The notes: a model not told the origin generated them from the sequence alone. Shown: positions 1 to 6,722, numbered from the stretch's first letter. The stretch is 8,942 nt of DNA from Thermoplasmata archaeon (GCA_021793945.1 JAJYRT010000074.1:1-8942), one strand, 5' to 3'. A program made the numbers and translations.

Positions 1-27
1 CAAGCCCCCTGCGTCAGCGGGGGGTAG
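1..27 (+). CDS. tnpB: C-terminal tail of a TnpB (OrfB) protein, cut by the window edge
   Basis: Frame 1 from the first base reads QAPCVSGG and then a TAG stop (25-27). An ending of the type (Q/E)APxxxxG that runs into a GC-rich hairpin is typical of the RNA-guided nuclease TnpB of IS200/IS605-family elements, where the end of the gene overlaps the right end of the element and the scaffold of its guide RNA. Only eight codons are visible, so the call depends on this short tail together with the hairpin and the TAGTTGAC-like end that follow. The rest of the gene, including the RuvC-like nuclease domain, would lie to the left of the window. Frame 2 is also open up to a TGA at 29-31 and cannot be excluded as the coding frame. 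Confidence 0.5.
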   Translation, partial: QAPCVSGG

Positions 28-32
28 TTGAC
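1..32 (+). mobile_element. Right end of an IS200/IS605-family element (guide-RNA scaffold hairpin)
   Basis: Bases 5-12 pair with 17-24 (CCCCCTGC with GCGGGGGG, including one T-G wobble) around the tetraloop GTCA at 13-16, and are followed by TAGTTGAC at 25-32. A GCCCC...GGGG hairpin followed by TAGTTGAC or TAGTTCAC is, from memory, the common right end of bacterial and archaeal IS605-type or tnpB-only elements. Such ends are single-stranded transposition substrates and also form the 3' part of the omega/reRNA scaffold. The outer boundary is probably near 31-33; the left end, and whether a tnpA gene exists, are off the window. Bases just beyond it, from about 33, would act as the guide segment in the transcript. 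Confidence 0.6.
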
Positions 33-52
33 TCCAGTTTGGACTGAAGATC

Positions 53-1369
53 ATGGACGTTTTTGACAAATTCTCGTTAAAGAAAAAAGGAAAAATACAA
101 AAAACTTCAATGTCAGCCATAGCATCGCTGGAACAGAGGGCATACTTGGCTGCAAACTCCTATTACAATTTAGATATGGCAGAACGTAGGAGGCTGATTG
201 AGAAGTTTTCGGTCTCCGTTGAGAGTTTCTCCAACGAGCTGACTGATCTTGTAACCTCGGAGACGGGGAAACCTATAGAATATTCAAGAAATGAGTTGTC
301 TGAATCCATTCACGCACTGAAGACCATTGAATCTGCCATCACCGCTCAGGCAGACAGGGGTGATTTTTCACACACAGGATCGTTGCCAGGAAACCCAGCC
401 TTAGCAGGTCCACTAATATTCAAGGCGTCCTACGCTAACCCTGCTCTTGATTTTATAACAGCGTCTGGGATCAGCCTCTTTACGGGAAAAGCACTGGTTT
501 TTGTACCTAGCACCATCGCCCCCCTCTCTGCTGCGGTGATCCTGGAAAAATCTGCTGGAATCTTCCCTGCGGATATGATCAATATTGTAAATGTTGACGA
601 AGCTGGTTTTAGCAAGCTTCTGACCTCTGTTAATTTTAATACATTTGGTTTTTCAGGAAAACCTTCTGATTTCACGAATGTCATGAAGAAAGTCGGAATA
701 AGAAGTTCTCTTTCCAGATTTTACGAGAACTATCCTGTTATAATATGGGACAATGAAAATGTCGACAGCATCATAGAGGATGTCACAGCTTCTTCGTTCT
801 ACGCTGGAAGTTGTTACTTCAATAGAGCCTGGAAAGTGATAGTAAAGAGCGATATCATGGACTATGTCAGGAACAGGATGCTGGAGATTTCCGGTAGAAT
901 CAAAGTTGGGGACCCAAGGGACCCCATGAACTCCATGGGTCCAGTAGCTGACAGTAAGGAGCTACTTGCTGCTTCTGTCTTTTCAGGCATGGTAAAAAGT
1001 GATCTTGGAGAGACAGCCTTAGCTGGTAAAGTACAGGGTAACGTTATGGAACCAATGTTGGTGATACCAAGAAAAAGGATAGAATTCTCAAATCCAAATA
1101 TCGGTGCCCCATTGACATTGTTGACTAAGGCAGATTCCATTGAGGAAGCAATCACCATGGCAAATAATCGCCTGCCTGGATCCAATTGTTCCCTTTACAT
1201 TGATCATATAGAGACCATGAAGAGTGCAGTTGCCAGACTGAATTATGCCTCTGTGCATGTCAACGATTTGCCAGGGATAAATGAAGTCCAATCAATGTTC
1301 ATGGGAATGTTCAACCAACCTATTTCAGACCTTGGCGATTTGATTGCAAGAAACAGGTTGATCATTTAG
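53..1369 (+). CDS. Divergent aldehyde dehydrogenase superfamily protein, probably lacking normal ALDH catalysis
   Basis: The 438-residue protein keeps the ALDH fold signature: ETGKPIEYSRNE near 70-81, the cofactor-site Asn as N129 in the PWNFP-equivalent stretch, GFSG at 199-202 for FTGS, GDPRDPMNSMGP at 286-297 and MEP at 332-334. Key positions are altered. The ELGGxxP motif is SRFYENYP (221-228), putting Arg222 where the general-base Glu sits; the KP lysine that contacts the cofactor is Val151; the ExFGP motif is NPNIGAP (347-353). One cysteine, C254 in AGSCYFNR, lies one residue off the usual GQxC spacing. The family is usually 450-500 residues. It could be a pseudoenzyme, or a CoA-acylating or acyl-phosphate-reductase-like member, since those also lack the Glu. 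ATG 53 keeps the N-terminal strand before the first helix; Met20 (110) is an alternative. No TATA box or Shine-Dalgarno is seen between the IS end and ATG 53. Confidence 0.85.
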   Translation: MDVFDKFSLKKKGKIQKTSMSAIASLEQRAYLAANSYYNLDMAERRRLIEKFSVSVESFSNELTDLVTSETGKPIEYSRNELSESIHALKTIESAITAQADRGDFSHTGSLPGNPALAGPLIFKASYANPALDFITASGISLFTGKALVFVPSTIAPLSAAVILEKSAGIFPADMINIVNVDEAGFSKLLTSVNFNTFGFSGKPSDFTNVMKKVGIRSSLSRFYENYPVIIWDNENVDSIIEDVTASSFYAGSCYFNRAWKVIVKSDIMDYVRNRMLEISGRIKVGDPRDPMNSMGPVADSKELLAASVFSGMVKSDLGETALAGKVQGNVMEPMLVIPRKRIEFSNPNIGAPLTLLTKADSIEEAITMANNRLPGSNCSLYIDHIETMKSAVARLNYASVHVNDLPGINEVQSMFMGMFNQPISDLGDLIARNRLII

Positions 1370-1389
1370 CAGGATTGCGTTAAATATGC

Positions 1390-1395
1390 TTTTTT
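1390..1395 (+). terminator. Oligo-T tract, likely archaeal terminator of the aldehyde dehydrogenase-like gene
   Basis: Six consecutive T residues lie 21 bases after the TAG stop of the upstream gene. Archaeal RNA polymerase commonly terminates at T-runs without needing a hairpin. A 6-bp hairpin (1395-1400 with 1408-1413, TCCGGC/GCCGGA) follows rather than precedes the T-run, so it is not a bacterial-type terminator on this strand. The 53-base gap separates convergent genes, where a terminator is expected. Confidence 0.4.
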
Positions 1396-1422
1396 CCGGC
1401 CTGGATAGCCGGAGCGTATCAT

Positions 1423-2649
1423 TCATTGCCTGATGGGTTTCATACGTTTTATGACTTCATTTCCGAATTCTGAGCATTTGAGTGGTTTTATGTTCAGGAC
1501 TCTTGCCAGGTCCTGGGTCACTTTCTGATCCTTGTATGCCATGGTAATTGCATTGTCTAGTATTTCGGAAGGGGCATCCCATCCGATGTGCTTTAGCATC
1601 ATGGCTCCGGAGAGCATTATCGACGTTGGATTTGCAATATCCATACTGGCATATTTTGGAGCTGTTCCGTGAACAGCTTCAAAGATCGCGTACACATCGC
1701 CTATATTTGCCCCAGGAGCTATTCCAAGACCGCCAACCTGAGCAGCCAGTGCATCTGACAGATAATCCCCATTAAGGTTGGTAGTGGCTATAACATCATA
1801 ATCTTCTGTTCGCGTCAGAACCTGTTGGAACATATTGTCCGTAATCCTGTCCTTTATCAAGATCCTGTCTGAATATTTTTCTGGAGCCTTCAGATATTCC
1901 TCTTCAGTGACTGTCTTGTCCTTGAATTCTGAGGCGGCAACTTCGTAACCCCATTCCTTGAAGGCCCCCTCTGTATACTTCATTATGTTCCCCTTGTGAA
2001 CGAGGGTAACACTTCTTCTCTTGTTGCTTATTGCATATTTAATGGCCATTCTGACCAGCCTGTTCGACCTGAACCTGCTTATGGGTTTCACGCCGACTCC
2101 AGTGTCATCTGTCAGGTTGATTGAATAGGTATCTGCAAGAAATTTCCTGAATTTGGCTGCCTCCTCTGAATTGTACTTCCACTCTATGCCGGCGTACAGG
2201 TCTTCGGTGTTTTCTCTGAAGACTACCATGTTCATCTTTTCCGGATTCTTTACAGGAGAGGGGACGCCAGGAAAATATCTTACCGGTCTTATGTTGGCAT
2301 AAAGGTCAAACAGTTGCCTTAGAGTGACGTTGAGGCTCCTGAATCCCTCACCAATCGGGGTGGTAAGCGGCCCCTTGAGAACTATAATAGATTTCCTTAT
2401 CTCCTCAAGTGAATCCTGTGGAAGATGTTGACCGGTGCTCTTATATGCTTCTTCTCCAGCCAGGATTTTTTTCCACTCAATGTGCTTTGAACCGCCGTAA
2501 GCTACTTCTACAGCCGCGTTTATTACCGAAATGGCCGTTTTTGAAATATCTGGGCCTATACCGTCTCCCTCAATGTAACCAATGCCTGGGTTATCCGGGA
2601 CAAAAAGCTCAGAATTATTTCTTATTTCGATAGATGTCAAATTGATCAT
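1423..2649 (-). CDS. icd: NADP-dependent isocitrate dehydrogenase
   Basis: Catalyses oxidative decarboxylation of isocitrate to 2-oxoglutarate with reduction of NADP in the cytoplasmic TCA cycle. The 408-residue protein is full length and closely follows the E. coli Icd pattern. Isocitrate-binding residues are seen in RSLNVTLRQ (104-112: S105, N107, R111), R121 in NIRPVRYFPG, R145 in FRENTED and Y152. HKGN (218-221) supplies the catalytic lysine, and NLNGDYLSDALAAQVGG (291-307) supplies the metal-binding aspartates. HGTAPKYA (327-334) carries the Lys-Tyr pair that marks NADP rather than NAD preference in this family. S105 corresponds to the serine phosphorylated by AceK in enteric bacteria; no such kinase is visible here. 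The gene stands alone, convergent with the aldehyde dehydrogenase homologue and divergent from purA. A TATA-like box 23 bases before the ATG suggests a leaderless mRNA. Confidence 0.96.
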   Translation of the reverse strand: MINLTSIEIRNNSELFVPDNPGIGYIEGDGIGPDISKTAISVINAAVEVAYGGSKHIEWKKILAGEEAYKSTGQHLPQDSLEEIRKSIIVLKGPLTTPIGEGFRSLNVTLRQLFDLYANIRPVRYFPGVPSPVKNPEKMNMVVFRENTEDLYAGIEWKYNSEEAAKFRKFLADTYSINLTDDTGVGVKPISRFRSNRLVRMAIKYAISNKRRSVTLVHKGNIMKYTEGAFKEWGYEVAASEFKDKTVTEEEYLKAPEKYSDRILIKDRITDNMFQQVLTRTEDYDVIATTNLNGDYLSDALAAQVGGLGIAPGANIGDVYAIFEAVHGTAPKYASMDIANPTSIMLSGAMMLKHIGWDAPSEILDNAITMAYKDQKVTQDLARVLNIKPLKCSEFGNEVIKRMKPIRQ

Positions 2650-2667
2650 TTCATAATCGCGGATCGG

Positions 2668-2676
2668 AAATTATAC
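2668..2676 (-). promoter_or_regulatory. TATA-like box for icd
   Basis: On the minus strand this reads GTATAATTT, centred about 23 bases upstream of the icd ATG. That is the spacing expected when transcription starts at the start codon (leaderless mRNA), as is common in Thermoplasmatales. A second, better-looking TATA element (minus strand GTTTATAATTTGG, 2694-2706) would give a leader of roughly 25 bases. No Shine-Dalgarno sequence precedes the ATG, which favours the nearer box. Confidence 0.4.
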
Positions 2677-2738
2677 TTTTGCCTGAAATTTAAGCCAAAT
2701 TATAAACAATAAAAACGAATTTTGAACCGGTTGAAATC

Positions 2739-2752
2739 AAATTATTTTTATC
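2739..2752 (+). promoter_or_regulatory. TATA-like box for the purA transcript
   Basis: The stretch AATTATTTTTATCC is the most T/A-rich run upstream of purA on the plus strand. It would place the transcription start near 2770-2775, at the Shine-Dalgarno sequence or GTG of the possible leader ORF, leaving about 60-75 bases of leader before purA. An alternative TATA element at 2697-2705 (AATTATAAA) would lengthen the leader to about 110 bases. The start site cannot be fixed from sequence alone. Confidence 0.3.
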
Positions 2753-2769
2753 CGTCAAGAAGATTGGCT

Positions 2770-2777
2770 GGAGGTGA
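2770..2777 (+). promoter_or_regulatory. Perfect Shine-Dalgarno sequence in the purA leader
   Basis: GGAGGTGA is fully complementary to the usual archaeal 16S rRNA 3' end (UCACCUCC). It lies 55 bases before ATG 2833 and 67 before ATG 2845, too far to serve purA directly. The nearest in-range start is TTG 2780, only 2 bases away, which is tight. It is the only full-length Shine-Dalgarno sequence I noticed in the intergenic regions of this window. Confidence 0.4.
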
Positions 2778-2779
2778 AT

Positions 2780-2848
2780 TTGTTCAACTTAATTTCGGCT
2801 TCGGATGAAGCGGTTTTCACGTACAAACGGAGATGCATGTGCCTATGA
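2780..2848 (+). CDS. Possible 22-codon leader ORF coupled to purA
   Basis: From TTG 2780 the frame encodes a 22-residue peptide ending YKRRCMCL, with TGA at 2846-2848. It is preceded by a perfect Shine-Dalgarno sequence, although the 2-base spacing is shorter than ideal; GTG 2774 in the same frame would suit a leaderless start at the very 5' end of the mRNA. Its stop overlaps the second candidate purA start in an ATGA arrangement (2845-2848), a classic translational-coupling geometry. The peptide has no recognisable family. It could be a regulatory leader, or open by chance, because 22 codons is short. Conservation in related genomes would decide. Confidence 0.25.
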   Translation: MFNLISASDEAVFTYKRRCMCL

Positions 2849-4128
2849 TAACTATCGTACTGGGACTTCAATTTGGGGACGAGGGAAAGGGGAAGATTAC
2901 CGATTACTTGAGCGATAGATACGATTCTGTCGTCAGGTTCAACGGGGGGAATAATGCAGGGCATACTGTGGTGAGTGAACTGGGCAAGTTCAAATTTCAC
3001 CTGCTTCCATCCGGGAGCCTTAGGGCCGGAGAGGTTGTGCTAGGAAATGGTATGGTCATAGACCCGATCAGCCTGGTGGATGAGATCGCGATGCTCAGGA
3101 AATCGAGACCCCAGCTCAGGATACTGTTGAGCAGGAAGGCTCACGTTGTCACCGAGATACACAGGTACCTTGACAAGGCAGAGGAATCCAGAAGATCCTC
3201 CGGGAACATCGGCACAACCGCCAAGGGTATAGGTCCAACATATGAGGATAAGTACGCAAGAACGGGCATCAGGGTCATGGACCTGCTTTCTAGGGATTTG
3301 CTCAGACAGAAAATAGAGATTATTTATTCTATGAAGCAGTCCCTTCTTGAAGATTCACCTTTTTCCGGTGTGGCGGAGAGGGAAAAGGTAGCAGATCAGC
3401 TATACGATGCGGGAAAAAGCCTTGAGAAATATATGTCCGATGTTCATAATGCTCTTCAACAGCATCTGGATCATGGAAAGAGCATTCTTTTCGAGGGGGC
3501 AAATGGCACTCTACTTGATGTGGATTTCGGGATATACCCATACGTAACCTCGTCAAACACCATTGCCGGAGCCGTATGGTCAGGAACTGGATTCCCTGTA
3601 AGGAAAGTCGAAAGAATAATGGGGGTCGTTAAGGCTTTCACATCAAAGGTAGGTTCAGGACCGTTTCCAACCGAGATTTTAGGGAGCGAGTCTGATTACC
3701 TTAGAGAAAAAGGGCAGGAATTTGGAACCACTACAGGTAGGCCGAGAAGAATTGGATGGCTGGATTTCCCGCTTCTCAGGTACTCCATAAAGCTTAATGA
3801 CGTGGATACCCTCGCAATTACCAGGCTGGATACACTTGGAGGCATAGATAAGCTGAAGATATGTGAATCTTACAGAATCAATGGCAGGACCGTTGATGAA
3901 TTTGATGGATCAATGGATTTGAAGTCAGTAGAGCCTGTATACGTAGACCTGAAACCATGGAAATCCATGAACGGAAATGAGGCATTAGGTTACGTGAAAG
4001 AAGGCTATGAATCCCTGCCGGATGAAATGTATGATTACCTGCGCTACATAGAGGAAGGGACCGGAAAGAAGATAGAAGTGGCCTCAATAGGAGAGAACCG
4101 TGAAATGACCGTACACAGGAAAATGTAA
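2833..4128 (+). CDS. purA: Adenylosuccinate synthetase
   Basis: Joins IMP and aspartate using GTP to make adenylosuccinate, the first committed step from IMP to AMP; cytoplasmic. Counting from ATG 2833 the protein has 431 residues, the normal length. GDEGKGK (15-21) carries the catalytic Asp16, and H44 in NNAGHT is the matching acid. GTTAKGIGPTYEDK (127-140) and R143 bind IMP, TTTGRPRR (299-306) is the flexible loop, and TRLD (330-333) matches the guanine-recognition TKLD. FEGANGTLLDVDFG (220-233) has Asn where bacterial enzymes have Gln, as eukaryotic enzymes do. ATG 2845 gives the family-typical start MITIVLGLQFGDEGKGK, lies 12 bases after GGAG (2829-2832) and overlaps a leader-ORF stop, so it may be the true start. 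Its stop is 2 bases from that of the convergent exonuclease gene. Confidence 0.96.
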   Translation: MHVPMITIVLGLQFGDEGKGKITDYLSDRYDSVVRFNGGNNAGHTVVSELGKFKFHLLPSGSLRAGEVVLGNGMVIDPISLVDEIAMLRKSRPQLRILLSRKAHVVTEIHRYLDKAEESRRSSGNIGTTAKGIGPTYEDKYARTGIRVMDLLSRDLLRQKIEIIYSMKQSLLEDSPFSGVAEREKVADQLYDAGKSLEKYMSDVHNALQQHLDHGKSILFEGANGTLLDVDFGIYPYVTSSNTIAGAVWSGTGFPVRKVERIMGVVKAFTSKVGSGPFPTEILGSESDYLREKGQEFGTTTGRPRRIGWLDFPLLRYSIKLNDVDTLAITRLDTLGGIDKLKICESYRINGRTVDEFDGSMDLKSVEPVYVDLKPWKSMNGNEALGYVKEGYESLPDEMYDYLRYIEEGTGKKIEVASIGENREMTVHRKM

Positions 4129-4130
4129 TT

Positions 4131-4886
4131 CTATGAAACGATGAGCTGTATAGGTGCGTGATCAGAACCCATAACGTCTTCCAGAATGGTGGAAGACCTG
4201 ATTCTTGATACCAAGGAAGGGGATGCGATAAAGTAGTCGATTCTCCAGCCTATGTTTTTCTCCCGTGCGTTGTTCATGTTTGACCACCAGCTGTAGTGGC
4301 CTCCATCCTTGGTGAATATCCTGAAAGTATCCACCAGTCCAGCTTCCATGAAACTGCTGAATGAATCCCGCTCCTCTTTGGTAAAACCGTGAGTGCCTTC
4401 ATTCTCCCTCGGTCTTGCTAAATCTAGCTCCGTATGTGCGACGTTGAAATCCCCGCAGGCTATCACGGGCTTCTTCCTTTGAAGTTCTATCATCAGATCA
4501 AGGAACAGCCTGTTAAAATCTGCCTTGAATCCAAGTCTCGCCAGATCTCGTTGAGAATTCGGAAAATATGCGTTCACAAAGTAAATGTCGCCCACATCGA
4601 CGATCTGCAATCTCCCTTCGTCATCAAACCTGTTGTCACCAATGCCATTGGTCACGCTGATTCCGGGAATTCTTGAGAAAATTAATGTTCCACTGTACCC
4701 CTTCTTCTTAGCTGGGTTTATGAAACACCGGTACCCCTCTTCTGACAGTTCGGATGGCATATCAAAATAATCGGACTTGACTTCCTGAACAGCCATTATG
4801 TCCGGTTTTGTCCTTATGATAAACTGAACGAGGCCTTTCCTGACAGCTGCTCTTATGCCATTGACATTCCAGGAAATCAGTTTCAT
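4131..4886 (-). CDS. xth: Exodeoxyribonuclease III / AP endonuclease
   Basis: A 251-residue, full-length member of the exonuclease III/APE1 phosphodiesterase family, which cuts the DNA backbone at abasic sites and trims 3' ends in base excision repair. Diagnostic motifs are all present: WNVNGIRA (6-13, N7), the metal-binding Glu in VQEVK (E35), the active-site Tyr in NAYFPNSQRD (Y107), GDFNVAH (145-151, D146 and N148), GWRIDYF (213-219, D217) and the C-terminal GSDHAP (240-245, D242/H243). Some archaeal members also cut at deaminated bases such as uracil; nothing seen here settles that. The gene is a single unit, convergent with purA (2-base gap) and divergent from hutU. The minus strand TTATATATAA about 35 bases before the ATG is a good TATA box and would leave a leader of under 10 bases. 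Confidence 0.95.
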   Translation of the reverse strand: MKLISWNVNGIRAAVRKGLVQFIIRTKPDIMAVQEVKSDYFDMPSELSEEGYRCFINPAKKKGYSGTLIFSRIPGISVTNGIGDNRFDDEGRLQIVDVGDIYFVNAYFPNSQRDLARLGFKADFNRLFLDLMIELQRKKPVIACGDFNVAHTELDLARPRENEGTHGFTKEERDSFSSFMEAGLVDTFRIFTKDGGHYSWWSNMNNAREKNIGWRIDYFIASPSLVSRIRSSTILEDVMGSDHAPIQLIVS

Positions 4887-4916
4887 CTCTAGAGCCGTAG
4901 AGAATATTCTTAGGCG

Positions 4917-4926
4917 TTATATATAA
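4917..4926 (-). promoter_or_regulatory. TATA box for the exonuclease III gene
   Basis: TTATATATAA is self-complementary and centred about 35 bases upstream of the xth ATG, predicting a start near 4895 and a very short untranslated leader. Because it is symmetric it could in principle also be read toward hutU, but that would give a leader of roughly 90 bases, so the closer AT-rich box near 5005 is preferred for hutU. Confidence 0.45.
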
Positions 4927-4983
4927 TAATTGAGCACACCATCATTTCCATTTCCATGTCCTGCCCTGAAATTGATTTCTTAT

Positions 4984-4993
4984 ACTGTACAGT
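4984..4993. promoter_or_regulatory. 10-bp perfect palindrome upstream of hutU, candidate operator
   Basis: ACTGTACAGT is a perfect 10-bp palindrome lying directly upstream of the AT-rich element taken as the hutU TATA box and 46 bases before its start codon. That position overlaps or borders the BRE region, where archaeal dimeric regulators often bind. No protein partner can be inferred from the window. Confidence 0.3.
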
Positions 4994-4998
4994 TAAAT

Positions 4999-5010
4999 GT
5001 AAAAATTAAT
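4999..5010 (+). promoter_or_regulatory. TATA-like box for hutU
   Basis: GTAAAAATTAAT is centred about 35 bases upstream of the hutU ATG at 5040, predicting transcription to begin around 5030 with a leader of at most about 10 bases. No Shine-Dalgarno sequence is seen before the ATG, which agrees with a near-leaderless mRNA. Confidence 0.35.
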
Positions 5011-5039
5011 CACTTGCCTATCCATAAACAACGGATAAT

Positions 5040-6695
5040 ATGCATGAAATTGTTAGGGCCCCGAGGGGTAATGCATTAAACACAAAGGGCTGGCAGCAGG
5101 AAGGTGCGCTCAGGCTTCTCATGAATAACCTTGACCCGGAAGTCGCAAAGGATCCAGAGAACCTGATCGTATATGGAGGAAGGGGGAAGGCAGCAAGGAA
5201 CTGGGATGCCTTTGATAAAATTGTTGAATCTTTGAAATCTATGGATAACGACGAGACTCTGCTTGTACAGTCGGGAAAGCCCGTTGGGATTTTCAGGACA
5301 GGCGCGGACGTACCGCGAGTTATTATATCCAATGCTCAGATTGTTCCGAAATGGGCTACCGACGATGTATTCTGGGAACTTGAAAGGAAGGGGCTAACAA
5401 TGTTCGGCCAGATGACCGCGGGATCGTGGATCTATATAGGTACCCAGGGAGTATTGCAGGGAACCTACGAAACCATATACGCTCTTGCAAGGAAGGAATT
5501 CGGGCAGAATGATCTTAATGGTAAATGGGTACTTTCCTCCGGCCTTGGAGAGATGGGTGGAGCACAGCCACTGGCTATAACAATGAATAAGGGCGTCGGT
5601 ATAATCGTGGAGATCGATGAGGCAAAGATAAAGAGGAGGTTGCATGACAGGTACCTTGACGTGGAAACCGACTCCCTGGAAAAGGCCCTGAAGATGAAAG
5701 ATGAGGCCATCCAGAGCGGAAAGTCGATCTCAATAGGGCTTCTTGGTAATGCGGCAACAGTGTATACTGAACTTAACAGGATGGGTATAATTCCAGATGT
5801 TGTGACAGATCAGACGGCAGCACATGACATCAACATAGGTTACATACCTGAGGGGCTCACGCTAAGAGAGGCTGATTCATTAAGATCCTCCGATATAGGC
5901 AGGTATCATAAGATGGTATATTCTTCAATCGTGAAGGAGGTGAAGGCAATTCTCTGGTTCAAGTCTAAGGGTTCCAGGGTGTTTGACTATGGCAACAATC
6001 TCAGAGGCAGAGCAAATGAAGCTGGGCTGAAGGATGCGTTCCAGATCCCTGGTTACGTGCCCTCGTACATCAGAGATCTCTTTGCAATCGGATCCGGACC
6101 GTTCAGATGGGTGGCTTTGACAGGAGAGAAAGAAGACATTTACAGGATAGATGACAGGCTTATCCAGACGTTTTCAAAGTCTAATCCTCATCTTGCTTCC
6201 TGGATTGCACTTGCAAAGGAAAGGGTCCATTTCCAGGGACTTCCGGCAAGAATATGCTATGCCGCCTATGGAGAAAGAGAACAGATTGGCCTGCTTATAA
6301 ACAATATGGTTCGCGACGGCACTGTCAGCGGGCCGGTAGCGATAGGCAGGGACCATCACGATACCGGATCAGTTGCATCACCATACAGGGAAACCGAGGC
6401 GATGAAGGACGGCAGTGATGCTATTGCGGACTGGCCGGTCCTTAACGTCATCCTGAACGCCATATCAGGTGCTTCCTGGGTATCTCTTCACCACGGTGGT
6501 GGAACAGGGATCGGAAATGCGATTCATGGTGGGTTTGTAATCGTGGCCGACGGAACATCAGATGCCGAGAAGAGAATAAGAAAGGTTCTCAACGCTGATC
6601 CCGGGCTTGGTGTTATAAGACATGCAGATGCCGGATATGAATCGTCGATAAATGTCATCAAGGGGAAGCCAGGATTCAGATCCCCTTATTTCTGA
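5040..6695 (+). CDS. hutU: Urocanate hydratase (urocanase)
   Basis: Adds water to urocanate to give 4-imidazolone-5-propionate, the second step of histidine degradation; the enzyme uses tightly bound NAD+ as an electrophile. At 551 residues it is full length (bacterial enzymes are about 555). Seen in order: [11 protein letters not shown] (45-55), the glycine-rich NAD-binding [12 protein letters not shown] (166-177), [16 protein letters not shown] (257-272), [11 protein letters not shown] (315-325), [17 protein letters not shown] (397-413) with the conserved active-site Cys406, then [20 protein letters not shown] (436-455) and HHGGGTGIG (484-492). Other hut genes (hutH, hutI, hutG) are not adjacent, so histidine catabolism is probably dispersed in this genome. 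The stop codon lies inside an 11-bp inverted repeat, and a palindrome sits beside the promoter, suggesting regulation at either end of the transcript. Confidence 0.97.
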   Translation: MHEIVRAPRGNALNTKGWQQEGALRLLMNNLDPEVAKDPENLIVYGGRGKAARNWDAFDKIVESLKSMDNDETLLVQSGKPVGIFRTGADVPRVIISNAQIVPKWATDDVFWELERKGLTMFGQMTAGSWIYIGTQGVLQGTYETIYALARKEFGQNDLNGKWVLSSGLGEMGGAQPLAITMNKGVGIIVEIDEAKIKRRLHDRYLDVETDSLEKALKMKDEAIQSGKSISIGLLGNAATVYTELNRMGIIPDVVTDQTAAHDINIGYIPEGLTLREADSLRSSDIGRYHKMVYSSIVKEVKAILWFKSKGSRVFDYGNNLRGRANEAGLKDAFQIPGYVPSYIRDLFAIGSGPFRWVALTGEKEDIYRIDDRLIQTFSKSNPHLASWIALAKERVHFQGLPARICYAAYGEREQIGLLINNMVRDGTVSGPVAIGRDHHDTGSVASPYRETEAMKDGSDAIADWPVLNVILNAISGASWVSLHHGGGTGIGNAIHGGFVIVADGTSDAEKRIRKVLNADPGLGVIRHADAGYESSINVIKGKPGFRSPYF

Positions 6696-6701
6696 ATCCT
6701 G
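6660..6701 (+). repeat. Two interlocked inverted repeats spanning the hutU stop codon
   Basis: Stem B pairs CAGGATTCAGA (6670-6680) with TCTGAATCCTG (6691-6701): 11 perfect base pairs around a 10-base loop, with the hutU TGA (6693-6695) inside the right arm. Stem A pairs AAGGGGA (6660-6666) with TCCCCTT (6681-6687): 7 perfect base pairs. The right arm of A lies in the loop of B and the left arm of B lies in the loop of A. The two stems must therefore either alternate or form an H-type pseudoknot. No T-run follows, so this is not a canonical intrinsic terminator. It may be a 3'-end stability, processing or attenuation element. Confidence 0.5.
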
Positions 6702-6722
6702 CGCACAAGGCGATCGACTAAA

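Noticed and set aside
919..942. Hairpin GGACCC(C)ATG / CATGGGTCC inside the aldehyde dehydrogenase-like gene
   Set aside because: It encodes the conserved GDPxDPxxxMGP region of the family, needs a bulged C, and is most simply a by-product of codon choice.
430..1291. Open frames opposite the aldehyde dehydrogenase-like gene
   Set aside because: They are antisense to a gene with clear family motifs, lack recognisable domains and look like shadows.
1395..1413. 6-bp hairpin between the convergent genes as a terminator for icd
   Set aside because: On the icd strand the hairpin is followed by A residues, not T residues; the T-run only makes sense as a terminator for the plus-strand gene.
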